Below are positions 1 through 8,995 of a stretch of 64,000 nt of DNA, piece after piece; within the stretch, counting starts at the first letter, position 1, and the number at the start of each line of letters is the position of its first letter. Source of the stretch: Rhodococcus ruber NBRC 15591. Lineage in GTDB: Bacteria; Actinomycetota; Actinomycetes; Mycobacteriales; Mycobacteriaceae. Both the position numbers and the translations under genes were made by a program. The notes under the pieces are model-generated. The model was not told the DNA's origin. It saw only the letters and a list, made by a program, of their open reading frames with translations, and made no database searches. The DNA is taken from assembly GCF_001894945.1 (NCBI RefSeq), contig NZ_BCXE01000023.1, forward strand, positions 167,428 through 231,427, read 5' to 3'.

Positions 1-141
1 GCCGAGATCGAGGCCTTCGAGGCGCTGCGGGCGACCGGCGACGTCACCCCGAACGACGTCGTCGCCGAGGTGACGGGCCGGCCACCGATCTCGTTCGAGA
101 CCTACGCGCGCGGCGCGGCGGCGCGCGGCGCCTGGGCCTGA
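1..141 (+). CDS. C-terminal fragment of a probable NmrA-type NAD(P)-binding protein (5' end outside window)
   Basis: An open frame runs from the first base to a TGA at 139-141 and gives 46 residues. The tail (VVAEVTGRPPISFETYARG) resembles the usual C-terminus of NmrA-like atypical short-chain dehydrogenases, where TGRPP is followed by an S-F-x-x-Y/F-A-R segment. No catalytic or Rossmann part is visible because the gene starts outside the window. It converges on the ipdC-like gene and their ends overlap by 40 bp. The family call rests on this short tail only; function and substrate cannot be told. Confidence 0.5.
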   Translation, partial: AEIEAFEALRATGDVTPNDVVAEVTGRPPISFETYARGAAARGAWA

Positions 142-1202
142 CCACGCAGCGCGGCCAGCGCGTCGATCCGCTCGACGGCCTCGGTGACGATGCGGTCGAT
201 CAGCTCCTGGCAGCTGGGCAGGTCGTCGAGCATGCCGACGACCTGCCCGGAGGCGAGCACACCGGCCTCGGTGTTGCCCTCGACGAGCCCGGCCTTGAGC
301 AGCATGGGGGTGTTGGCCGCCATGATGATCTGCTGCCACGTGCGGTCGCTCGCCCGCTTCATCGCGATGCCGTCCTTGACGAGCGTCGACCACTTCATCC
401 CGGTCATGGCCTTGAACTTGGCCGCGTTCCTGGCGGCGGCGGCGAGGCCCTTCGCGTAGCTGCCGCGTTCGAGGCTGTCCACGAGCTCGGTGTTGAGCAC
501 GCGGTGCGGCATGCCGTCGACCTTGACCGAGACCGTCGTGTCCTGCAGGCCCCGGCCCAGGTACTCCTGCTTCACCGAGTCGGGCACGGCGCTGTCGCTG
601 GTGAGCAGGAACCGGGTGCCCATGGCGACGCCGGCCGCCCCGTAGGCGAGCGCCGCTGCCAGGCCCCGGCCGTCGAAGAACCCGCCGGCCGCGACGACCG
701 GGATGTCGACGGCGTCGAGCACGCTCGGCAGCAGCAGCGTGGTGGCCACCGGTCCGGTGTGCCCGCCGCCTTCGCCGCCCTGCACGATCACCGCGTCGGC
801 GCCCCACGAGGCCACCTTCACCGCGTGCTTCGCGGCGCCGATGGACGGGATCACCACGACGCCGTGATCCTTGAGCTCGGCGATCAGTTCCTTCCTGGGC
901 GCGAGCGCGAAGGACGCGACCTTGACGTTCTCGCGGATGAGCAGGTCGATGCGCTGGGCGGCGTCGGACGCATCGGCCCGGATGTTCACGCCGAAGGGCT
1001 TGTCCGTCGCCGCCTTCGTCTTCGCGACGGCGACCTCGAGTTCCTCGTACGTCATCGTCGCCGACGCCAGGATGCCGAGGCCACCCGCGTTGGAGGTGGC
1101 GGCGGTCAGCCGGGGGCCGGACACCCAGCCCATGCCGGTCTGGACGATCGGATGCTCGATGCCGACCAGGTCGGTCAGGGCCGTCGTCAGGCGCGGACTC
1201 AT
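102..1202 (-). CDS. ipdC: Nitronate monooxygenase-family flavoprotein, IpdC-like
   Basis: This 366-residue protein has the TIM-barrel nitronate monooxygenase / 2-nitropropane dioxygenase fold: an N-terminal PIVQTGMGWVSGP segment, the glycine-rich VIVQGGEGGGHTG loop near residue 140 and the phosphate-binding AAGGFFDGRG segment. It is last in a tightly coupled operon echA20-ipdA-ipdB-ipdC; its ATG overlaps the ipdB stop by 4 bp (ATGA). Position and family match Rv3553 (IpdC), a flavoenzyme of the HIP-CoA branch that degrades steroid rings C and D. The exact step is assigned by homology and context. The C-terminus is an alanine/proline-rich tail of low information. Confidence 0.85.
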   Translation of the reverse strand: MSPRLTTALTDLVGIEHPIVQTGMGWVSGPRLTAATSNAGGLGILASATMTYEELEVAVAKTKAATDKPFGVNIRADASDAAQRIDLLIRENVKVASFALAPRKELIAELKDHGVVVIPSIGAAKHAVKVASWGADAVIVQGGEGGGHTGPVATTLLLPSVLDAVDIPVVAAGGFFDGRGLAAALAYGAAGVAMGTRFLLTSDSAVPDSVKQEYLGRGLQDTTVSVKVDGMPHRVLNTELVDSLERGSYAKGLAAAARNAAKFKAMTGMKWSTLVKDGIAMKRASDRTWQQIIMAANTPMLLKAGLVEGNTEAGVLASGQVVGMLDDLPSCQELIDRIVTEAVERIDALAALRGQAQAPRAAAPRA

Positions 1203-1975
1203 ACCGCGACCTCCCGGTCTCGCAGCCCACGCGGATCGAGGACCTCACGGATCAGGCGCAGTTCCTCGGCGGTGGGCTCCCGGGTGAGGCCGGCCTCGTC
1301 GAGGCCCGCCACCTCGAAGGAGGTGTTCTCGGCGACCTGCTCGGCGGTGACCCCGGGGTGCAGGGTCAGCGCCCGGAACGTGTGGCCGGGACCGCCGAAG
1401 TCGAACGAGCCGAGGTTGGTGACGACCCGGTGCAGGTGCAGGAACCGGAACGCCGGGTTGGCCGGATCGACCTTGTCGTAGCCGACACCCGAGACGATGT
1501 CGACCTTGTCGCAGAACACGCGCGTGTTGTGCTTGCCGACCCAGTAGCTCGTCGCGTGGTTGATGGTGTTGCCGGGGGCGCCGCGCACGCCGAACATCTG
1601 CCGGGTGGGGTGCTGCAGCGGCCCGAACGCCGACAGGTTCTGGTTGCCGTGCCGGTCGATCTGGTTGGCGCCCATCACGACGTGGCGTCGGCCGGAGGCG
1701 ACGACGTCGAACACCTTGCGGAACGGCATCCAGCCTTCGATCGGGCCCTTCGCGCCGACGGCGGGGGTGTCGGCGAGGATCAGGGCCTCGCCGTCGGTGA
1801 TGAGCAGGTCCGGTTCGGTGGTCAGCCGGGCGAGGCGGGCGCCGATGAGCGGCAGGGTCGCCATCGGGCTGGCCATGATCTCGCCGGCGCCGGCGAAGAT
1901 CTCGGCGCATGCGATGGCGCAGTACTCGGCGCGGGTCACCGTGCCGGAGGTCGCCGGGGTGGTCGTCTCGGTCAT
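1199..1975 (-). CDS. ipdB: Steroid ring-opening hydrolase (CoA-transferase fold), beta subunit IpdB
   Basis: The gene encodes 258 residues starting at MTETTTPATS. The ATG at 1975 overlaps the ipdA stop (ATGA). An open frame continues upstream but there it is only the wrong-frame shadow of ipdA. The sequence belongs to the class I CoA-transferase family (glutaconate-CoA transferase-like). In IpdAB of M. tuberculosis and Rhodococcus this fold acts as a hydrolase that opens the last carbocycle of cholesterol-derived COCHEA-CoA. IpdB pairs with IpdA, and the 4-bp overlaps on both sides imply coupled translation and equimolar subunits. Confidence 0.9.
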   Translation of the reverse strand: MTETTTPATSGTVTRAEYCAIACAEIFAGAGEIMASPMATLPLIGARLARLTTEPDLLITDGEALILADTPAVGAKGPIEGWMPFRKVFDVVASGRRHVVMGANQIDRHGNQNLSAFGPLQHPTRQMFGVRGAPGNTINHATSYWVGKHNTRVFCDKVDIVSGVGYDKVDPANPAFRFLHLHRVVTNLGSFDFGGPGHTFRALTLHPGVTAEQVAENTSFEVAGLDEAGLTREPTAEELRLIREVLDPRGLRDREVAV

Positions 1976-2853
1976 GCCTGCTCCTCGCTGAAGGCCTGCA
2001 CTGCGGCCTGGTAGTCGTCCTCGCTGCCGGAGAGGAACCGGTCGACGAACCCCTGCCACGTCTGCGGGTCCTTCGCCGATTCGGCGTAGTGGCGCTGGAA
2101 CTTCTCGTCGCGGCCGTAACTGTCGCCGGCAAGGGTGAAGTGGGCGCCGTTCGGTGCCTCGACGACCCCGTCGACCATCATGCGGTTGAGGACGAGGGAC
2201 TGCAGCGGAACGGATTTGACGAGCTCCTCGGTCTCGACGATGCGTTCGACCGAGACGAACCGCTTCTCGGCGGCCAGGCAGTACAGGTCGTCGAAGTAGG
2301 GGTCGACGCCGGTGTAGGCGGCGTTGCCGTGCGCATCGCCGATGTTCAGATGCACCAGGGCCGCATCGAGATTCAGCGCCGGCATCGCGATCAGCGTCTC
2401 GGCCTCGCCCGACTCGCCGGGGTACGGCGAGGTGACGGTCTGCAGCTCGCCTTCCCAGAAGTCGACGACGGCCGAGCCCAGGCCGGCGCGGATCGGCAGG
2501 AACGGCAGCCGCGCGGCGGCCGCCTCGAGGCCGCACTTGACCATGCCCTCGTCCATCTCCCGCGCGACGATCTCCCCGTTCGTGCGGGCCTTGGCGAACC
2601 ACGGGTCGTAGAACGGGGCCGAGTCGAGGGAGACGAACCCGTAGTACGCCTTCTTCACCTTCCCGGCCGAGCACAGCAGGCCCAGGTCCGGGCCCCCGTA
2701 GGTCACGACCGTCAGGTCCGTCAGATCCGAGCGCAGGATCGCGCGGACGAGCGCCATCGGCTTGCGCCGCGACCCCCAGCCGCCGATGCCGATCGTCATG
2801 CCGCTGCGCAGCTCGCCGACCACGTCGTCGAGCGACATCCTCTTGTCACGCAT
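1972..2853 (-). CDS. ipdA: Steroid ring-opening hydrolase (CoA-transferase fold), alpha subunit IpdA
   Basis: This 293-residue class I CoA-transferase-fold protein begins MRDKRMSLDD and carries the IGIGGWG nucleotide/CoA-binding glycine motif near residues 21-27. A glutamate in the segment REMDEGM (about residue 102) is a candidate for the catalytic Glu reported near position 105 in characterised IpdA; I cannot align it here. It lies 19 bp downstream of echA20 and is coupled to ipdB. Its role is the alpha subunit of the IpdAB hydrolase opening the final ring. Synteny with Rv3550-Rv3553 makes the assignment strong. Confidence 0.9.
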   Translation of the reverse strand: MRDKRMSLDDVVGELRSGMTIGIGGWGSRRKPMALVRAILRSDLTDLTVVTYGGPDLGLLCSAGKVKKAYYGFVSLDSAPFYDPWFAKARTNGEIVAREMDEGMVKCGLEAAAARLPFLPIRAGLGSAVVDFWEGELQTVTSPYPGESGEAETLIAMPALNLDAALVHLNIGDAHGNAAYTGVDPYFDDLYCLAAEKRFVSVERIVETEELVKSVPLQSLVLNRMMVDGVVEAPNGAHFTLAGDSYGRDEKFQRHYAESAKDPQTWQGFVDRFLSGSEDDYQAAVQAFSEEQA

Positions 2854-2872
2854 GGTGTTTCATGTCTCCTGG

Positions 2873-3634
2873 TCAGTGGTTGGCGCGCGGTTTGCCGGTG
2901 GCGACGAACTCGTCCCGGTGCTCGTCCGCGACGCCCGCGAGGTTGAGTTCGAAGGTGAAGCCCTGCTCGAAGCGGTAGCTGTCCTTCACGTCCACCGGGT
3001 CGATGCCGTTGATGGCCTCCTTGGCGCAGCGGATGACTCGGGTGTCCTTCGCCGCGATCTTCCCGGCGATCTCGCGGGCCGTGGCGTCGAGTTCGGCGCG
3101 CGGGACCACCTTGTAGACGGAACCGAAGTGCTCGAGCTGCTGGGCCGTGACGTTCTGCGCCGTGTAGTAGAGGGTGCGCATCATGTGCTGCGGCACGAGC
3201 CGGGCGAGGTGGGTGGCGGCGCCGAGCGCGCCGCGGTCCACCTCGGGCAGGCCGAAGACGGCGTCGTCGGAGGCGACGATGACGTCGGCGTTGCCGACGA
3301 GACCGATTCCGCCGCCGACGCAGAAGCCGTTCACGGCGACCACGACGGGCACGGCGCAGTCGTAGACGGCGGCGAAGGCGGCGGCGCAGCCGCGGTTGGC
3401 GGCGATGAGGGCGTCGTGCCCGTCGGTGGCCTGCATCTCCTTGATGTCGACGCCGGCATTGAAGCCGCGGCCCTCCGCGCGCAGGATCACCACGTGCGTG
3501 GCCGGATCCTTGCCTGCGGCGAGGACCGCGTCGGCCAGTTCGAACCACCCCTGGGAGGGGATGGCGTTCACAGGCGGGTAGTCGACGGTGACCGTGGTGA
3601 TGCCCGCGCCGTCGGTGGTCGAGGTGATGCCCAT
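2873..3634 (-). CDS. echA20: Crotonase-fold ring D hydrolase EchA20
   Basis: A 253-residue crotonase whose ATG lies just downstream of a KstR2-like operator. Visible family features are the oxyanion-hole segment GFNAGVDIKEM (residues about 57-67), the VNGFCVGGGIGLVGNADV segment and the FGLPEV glutamate. EchA20 (Rv3550) is a crotonase used as a hydrolase to open ring D of HIEC-CoA, feeding IpdAB. It is the first gene of the minus-strand operon echA20-ipdA-ipdB-ipdC and is divergent from ipdF, which acts on the same intermediates. Assignment rests on sequence family and perfect local synteny. Confidence 0.88.
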   Translation of the reverse strand: MGITSTTDGAGITTVTVDYPPVNAIPSQGWFELADAVLAAGKDPATHVVILRAEGRGFNAGVDIKEMQATDGHDALIAANRGCAAAFAAVYDCAVPVVVAVNGFCVGGGIGLVGNADVIVASDDAVFGLPEVDRGALGAATHLARLVPQHMMRTLYYTAQNVTAQQLEHFGSVYKVVPRAELDATAREIAGKIAAKDTRVIRCAKEAINGIDPVDVKDSYRFEQGFTFELNLAGVADEHRDEFVATGKPRANH

Positions 3635-3659
3635 GGCAGGTTCCTAACGTCTGTACCGA

Positions 3660-3677
3660 ACCAAGCGATTGCTTGGT
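3660..3677. promoter_or_regulatory. KstR2-type operator between echA20 and ipdF
   Basis: An 18-bp palindrome with one mismatched pair, ACCAAGCGATTGCTTGGT. Its left part (3660-3673) matches the published KstR2 pattern AnCAAGnnCTTGnT except for one base (A for C). It lies 26 bp upstream of echA20. KstR2 is the TetR repressor of the HIP/ring C-D genes and responds to HIP-CoA, which fits both flanking genes. Binding is inferred. Confidence 0.75.
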
Positions 3678-3783
3678 AAGTTAGCACATGCGGGGCGAAG
3701 ACCCCAGGGAGCGGAATCGTGGAGGCGGGGCGATCGTGTCGCCCGAATTCCGCGACAACGACATCTATTCGAGGAGAAGACAA

Positions 3784-4698
3784 GTGAGTGGACTGGTCAA
3801 CGGGCGCGTCGTGATCGTCACCGGCGCGGGGCGCGGTATCGGACGGGCCCACGCGCTGGCGTTCGCCGCCGAGGGGGCGAAGGTCGTGGTCAACGACATC
3901 GGGGCCGGCGCGGACGGTTCCGCGACGGGGGAGAGCCCCGCGGAGCAGGTCGTCGCGGAGATCCGGGCGGCCGGCGGCGAGGCCGTCGTCAACGGTGACG
4001 ACGTCGCCGACTGGGCCGGCGCGCAGAACCTGGTGCAGACGGCCCTGGACACCTTCGGGCGGCTCGACGTCCTGGTCAACAACGCCGGATTCCTGCGGGA
4101 TCGCATGCTCGCCAACATGAGCGAGGAGGAATGGGATGCGGTGATCCGGGTGCATCTGAAGGGCCACTTCGCTCCGATGCGGCACGCGATGGCGTACTGG
4201 CGCGGGGAGGCGAAGGCCGGCAACCCGGTCGACGCCCGCATCGTCAACACCAGCTCGGGTGCCGGCCTGATGGGCAGCATCGGCCAGGGCAACTACGCCG
4301 CCGCGAAGGCGGGGATCGCCACCCTCACGATCCAGGCGGCCGCGGAGTTCGCGCGCTACGGCGTCACCGTCAACGCGATCGCGCCGGCCGCGCGGACCCG
4401 CATGACCGTGGGCGCGGGCGGGGCGATGGCCGAGTCGATGGCCGCCCCCGAGGACGGGTTCGACGCGATGGCCCCGGAGAACGTCTCACCGCTGGTGGTG
4501 TGGCTCGGCAGCGCCGAGTCCAAGGAGGTCACGGGCCGGGTCTTCGAGGTGGAGGGCGGCAAGGTCTCCGTCGCCGACGGCTGGCGGCACGGCGAGGCGA
4601 TCGACAAGGGCGAGCGCTGGGATCCGAAGGAACTCGGCCCGGTGGTGGAGAAGCTGATCGCGCGCAGCGAGCCCCCGACCCCGGTCTACGGCGCCTGA
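3784..4698 (+). CDS. ipdF: Short-chain dehydrogenase IpdF
   Basis: I place the start at the GTG at 3784, preceded by gaggaga at 3771-3777; the frame is open further up to 3688 but that part overlaps the promoter and is not SDR-like. The 304-residue product has the classical SDR motifs: TGAGRGIG (residues 13-20), NNAG, a TSSGAG serine and Tyr171-x3-Lys175. IpdF (Rv3549c) oxidises the hydroxyl of a HIC-CoA intermediate in ring C/D degradation. It is monocistronic, divergent from echA20 and ends at a strong hairpin. The C-terminal 60 residues past the core are typical of this subfamily. Confidence 0.88.
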   Translation: MSGLVNGRVVIVTGAGRGIGRAHALAFAAEGAKVVVNDIGAGADGSATGESPAEQVVAEIRAAGGEAVVNGDDVADWAGAQNLVQTALDTFGRLDVLVNNAGFLRDRMLANMSEEEWDAVIRVHLKGHFAPMRHAMAYWRGEAKAGNPVDARIVNTSSGAGLMGSIGQGNYAAAKAGIATLTIQAAAEFARYGVTVNAIAPAARTRMTVGAGGAMAESMAAPEDGFDAMAPENVSPLVVWLGSAESKEVTGRVFEVEGGKVSVADGWRHGEAIDKGERWDPKELGPVVEKLIARSEPPTPVYGA

Positions 4699-4704
4699 CC
4701 GGCC

Positions 4705-4744
4705 GTGCGCGCTTTCGGTAGCGCCCGCTACCGAAAGCGCGCAC
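4705..4744. terminator. Perfect 19-bp hairpin between convergent genes
   Basis: Arms 4705-4723 and 4726-4744 are perfect inverted repeats of 19 bp with a 2-base loop. The element lies 7 bp after the ipdF stop and 13 bp before the end of the opposing gene, so it can terminate both strands. There is no U-tract, as is usual in high-GC actinobacteria. Confidence 0.8.
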
Positions 4745-4756
4745 GGGTGGGGGCGA

Positions 4757-5416
4757 CTATGCGGGCGAACGGACGATGATGGTGGTGCCGGGGAAGTACG
4801 CGGCCAGCTCGGTGCGGGCGTGCTTGAGGGTCGCGGTGCCGTAGCCCTGCTTGCGCAGCTCCGGGTGGACCCAGATCGCGACGTCGACCTCGTGGCCCTG
4901 GAGCTCACCGAACGCGAAACCGACCGGCTTGGGGTCGGTGCCGGACAGGTCCTCGGCGACCAGCCACACCGCGGACTCGTCGTCGATGCGCGACAGGCCG
5001 GCGGCGCGTTCCTGCTCGACCCGCTCCTCGCCGGCGTCGCCGAGCTGCTCCTCGCACCGCGCGCGGAACAGCTCGCGGTCCCGATCGCTGTTGCTGAACT
5101 GACGCAGCCGGAAGTGGGCACCGGTGGCGTACGGACGTTCGGCGGGCGTCCACTTCAGCACCGCGTCGAGGTCGTCGAGTTCCTCCCGGATCTTCTTCCG
5201 CTCCGCCTTGGTCAGCCGCCGGAACGGAAGGTTGAGCACCGCTTCGGCGCACGACTCGTTCGTGTCGAGCAGCCGCGCGACGGTCGTGACCGCCTCGGCC
5301 CGGTCGTCGCTCTCGACGATGGCATCGAGGACCTCGTGCCGGCGTTCGAGCGCGCGCAGCAGTGCGGCGGCGATCTCCCGCTTGTCGAGTACGCGGTCGT
5401 GGTTGGCGGTTGTCAT
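4757..5416 (-). CDS. Gyrase-A-like coiled-coil domain fused to a GNAT acetyltransferase
   Basis: I start this 219-residue protein at MTTANHDRVL (ATG at 5416, with gaaggga upstream). Residues about 10-90 look like the coiled-coil/exit-gate region of DNA gyrase subunit A: a helical RALERRHEVLDAIVES stretch, then FRRLTKAERKKIREEL, which parallels the GyrA pattern RRLTGLEREKIEEEY. Residues about 95-219 are a GNAT domain; the acetyl-CoA motif is seen in VDVAIWVHPELRKQGYGTA (Q190-G-Y-G193). No gyrase catalytic tyrosine region is present. It may be co-transcribed behind fadA5 and the Ddn-like gene. Partner, substrate and function are unknown to me; the gyrase resemblance is from memory of the motif. 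Confidence 0.7.
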   Translation of the reverse strand: MTTANHDRVLDKREIAAALLRALERRHEVLDAIVESDDRAEAVTTVARLLDTNESCAEAVLNLPFRRLTKAERKKIREELDDLDAVLKWTPAERPYATGAHFRLRQFSNSDRDRELFRARCEEQLGDAGEERVEQERAAGLSRIDDESAVWLVAEDLSGTDPKPVGFAFGELQGHEVDVAIWVHPELRKQGYGTATLKHARTELAAYFPGTTIIVRSPA

Positions 5417-5495
5417 CGGGTGACATCCCTTCTCGAGAGCAGCTCGACCGGGCACCCCACTGGTTCGTGCCCGGCCGTGCCGGCTCCCGCGAAGA

Positions 5496-7260
<1,765 letters not shown>

Positions 7261-7261
7261 T

Positions 7262-7275
7262 TAGAACGTGTTCCA
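7262..7275 (+). promoter_or_regulatory. KstR operator upstream of cyp125
   Basis: TAGAACGTGTTCCA matches the KstR pattern TnnAACnnGTTnnA at all 8 defined bases and lies 41 bp before the cyp125 GTG. A TTGAAT hexamer at 7251-7256 can act as the -35 box, placing the operator in the promoter spacer. Confidence 0.8.
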
Positions 7276-7316
7276 CATCGCGACCCGGTGCACTCGTCAG
7301 GGTAGGAGAGAATTCA

Positions 7317-8570
7317 GTGGCGCAGCCCAACATCCCCGAAGACATCGACTTCACCGATCCGGATCTCTACGCCGAGCGGATGCCGTTCGAGGAGTTCGCC
7401 GAGCTGCGTAGGACGGCCCCCGTCTGGTGGAACAAGAAATCCCCGGACGTCGGCGGGTTCCACGACGAGGGATTCTGGGTCGTGTCCCGGCACGAGGAGG
7501 TCCGTGAGGTCTCCCGCCGCAGCGACGTGTTCTCCAACTGGGAGAACACCGCCATCCCGCGGTTCAACGACGACATCCCGCGCGAGGCCATCGAACTGCA
7601 GCGGCACGTCCTGCTCAACAAGGACGCTCCCGAGCACACCAAGCTGCGCAAACTCGTCGCCCGCGGGTTCACCCCGCGCGCCATCAACGGCCTCCGGGAC
7701 GAGCTGAACGCCCGCGCGAAGAAGATCGTCGAGGAAGCCTGCCAGGCCGGCCGGGGCGATTTCGTCACCCAGGTCGCCGCCGAGCTGCCCCTGCAGGCCA
7801 TCGCCGAACTGATCGGCGTCCCGCAGGAGGACCGGGACAAGATCTTCGAGTGGTCGAATCAGATGACCGGCTACGACGATCCGGACAACACCGCCGACCC
7901 CGCGGCCGCGTCGATGGAGGTTCTCGGCTACGCGTACCAGATGGCCGCCGCGCGCAAGGAGTGCCCGGCGGACGACATCGTCACCACGCTGATCGAGGCG
8001 GACATCGACGGGGACGAGCTCTCACCCGAGGAGTTCGGCTTCTTCTTCATCGTGCTCGCCGTCGCCGGCAACGAGACCACCCGCAACGCGATCACGCACG
8101 GCATGGCGGCGTTCCTCGACAACCCGGAGCAGTGGGAGATCTTCAAGCGGGACCGCCCGAAGACCGCGGCCGACGAGATCATCCGCTGGGCCACGCCGGT
8201 CACGTCGTTCCAGCGCACCGCGCTCGAGGACACCGAACTCGGCGGGCAGACGATTCGCAAGGGCGACCGCGTCGTGATGCTGTACGCGTCGGCGAACAAC
8301 GACGAGGAGGTGTTCGAGAACCCCCGGACATTCGACATCCTGCGAGATCCCAACCCGCACCTCGCGTTCGGCGGAACCGGCGCGCACTACTGCCTCGGCG
8401 CCAACCTGGCGCGGATGGAGATCGACCTCGTGTTCAACGCGATCGCCGACTACATGCCCGACATCACCAAGGTCGCCGATCCGCGCCGGTTGCGGTCCGG
8501 CTGGCTCAACGGCATCAAGGAGTTCCGGGTGGACTACAGGACGGAGGGCGGCTGCCCCGTCGAGCACTGA
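7317..8570 (+). CDS. cyp125: Cytochrome P450 CYP125, steroid C26/C27 monooxygenase
   Basis: The start is the GTG at 7317 (VAQPNIPEDI), with taggagag just before it; the frame is open to 7155 but that stretch contains the promoter. The 417-residue product has the P450 I-helix AVAGNETTRN, the ExxR in ADEIIRW and the haem loop FGGTGAHYCLG with ligand Cys359. CYP125 hydroxylates the terminal side-chain carbon of cholesterol and cholestenone to start side-chain degradation. It is divergent from fadA5 as in M. tuberculosis (Rv3545c/Rv3546) and has its own KstR box. It needs a ferredoxin and reductase; the small ferredoxin at 32 kb is a candidate partner. Confidence 0.93.
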   Translation: MAQPNIPEDIDFTDPDLYAERMPFEEFAELRRTAPVWWNKKSPDVGGFHDEGFWVVSRHEEVREVSRRSDVFSNWENTAIPRFNDDIPREAIELQRHVLLNKDAPEHTKLRKLVARGFTPRAINGLRDELNARAKKIVEEACQAGRGDFVTQVAAELPLQAIAELIGVPQEDRDKIFEWSNQMTGYDDPDNTADPAAASMEVLGYAYQMAAARKECPADDIVTTLIEADIDGDELSPEEFGFFFIVLAVAGNETTRNAITHGMAAFLDNPEQWEIFKRDRPKTAADEIIRWATPVTSFQRTALEDTELGGQTIRKGDRVVMLYASANNDEEVFENPRTFDILRDPNPHLAFGGTGAHYCLGANLARMEIDLVFNAIADYMPDITKVADPRRLRSGWLNGIKEFRVDYRTEGGCPVEH

Positions 8571-8995
8571 CCCGATGCCACGGCGCCGGGGCGATCGGGG
8601 CTCCTACGGCGCCGCCGTGCCGACCGCTGGCCCCGGCGTCCTGCGGATCCGGTCGCCGTTCCCGTTCGGCGCGCGGAGGGATGTCGGACAGAGGTGGGGA
8701 GTACCGCAGAAGCCGGCGAGGTGGGTGCACCCCGCCGAAATTGGGGGTGAGGGCGGGGTGCTCGGCCACAGTATTTCGGCCGCCGAGGGCCGGCAGCTTC
8801 CGGTCCTGCTGACCGGGATCGGCCTGTGCGACGTCGCCGTGCCGGGTCCGGCCGTGCGGACCGAACGGCGGAGATCTCGCGTGCGGCAGGGCCCGGGCCT
8901 GTTGTTCCGCCCAGTGAGACGTCCTCTCCCGTGCGCCGCGGTTGCGGAAATAGTGTCACGTGCTCCCGGAACGGAATCGGCGAAAGGCTTCGAGC
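8571..8995. other. Intergenic region between cyp125 and kstD without a gene
   Basis: These 425 bp hold no convincing coding frame on either strand; an open frame at 8575 lacks any recognisable domain or RBS. Two 8-bp arms GCCGAAAT (8734-8741) and ATTTCGGC (8773-8780) form a loose inverted repeat. I see no KstR box. The last 60 bp carry the kstD leader. The region may hold a cyp125 terminator and the kstD promoter. Confidence 0.5.

Noticed and set aside
1245..2132. Long antisense and out-of-frame reading frames such as this one throughout the window
   Set aside because: They are by-products of high GC content with Arg/Pro/Ala-rich low-complexity products; the genes they overlap are well recognised.
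8900..8995. A KstR box upstream of kstD
   Set aside because: Only a CACGTG core is seen; the TnnAACnnGTTnnA pattern is not met.
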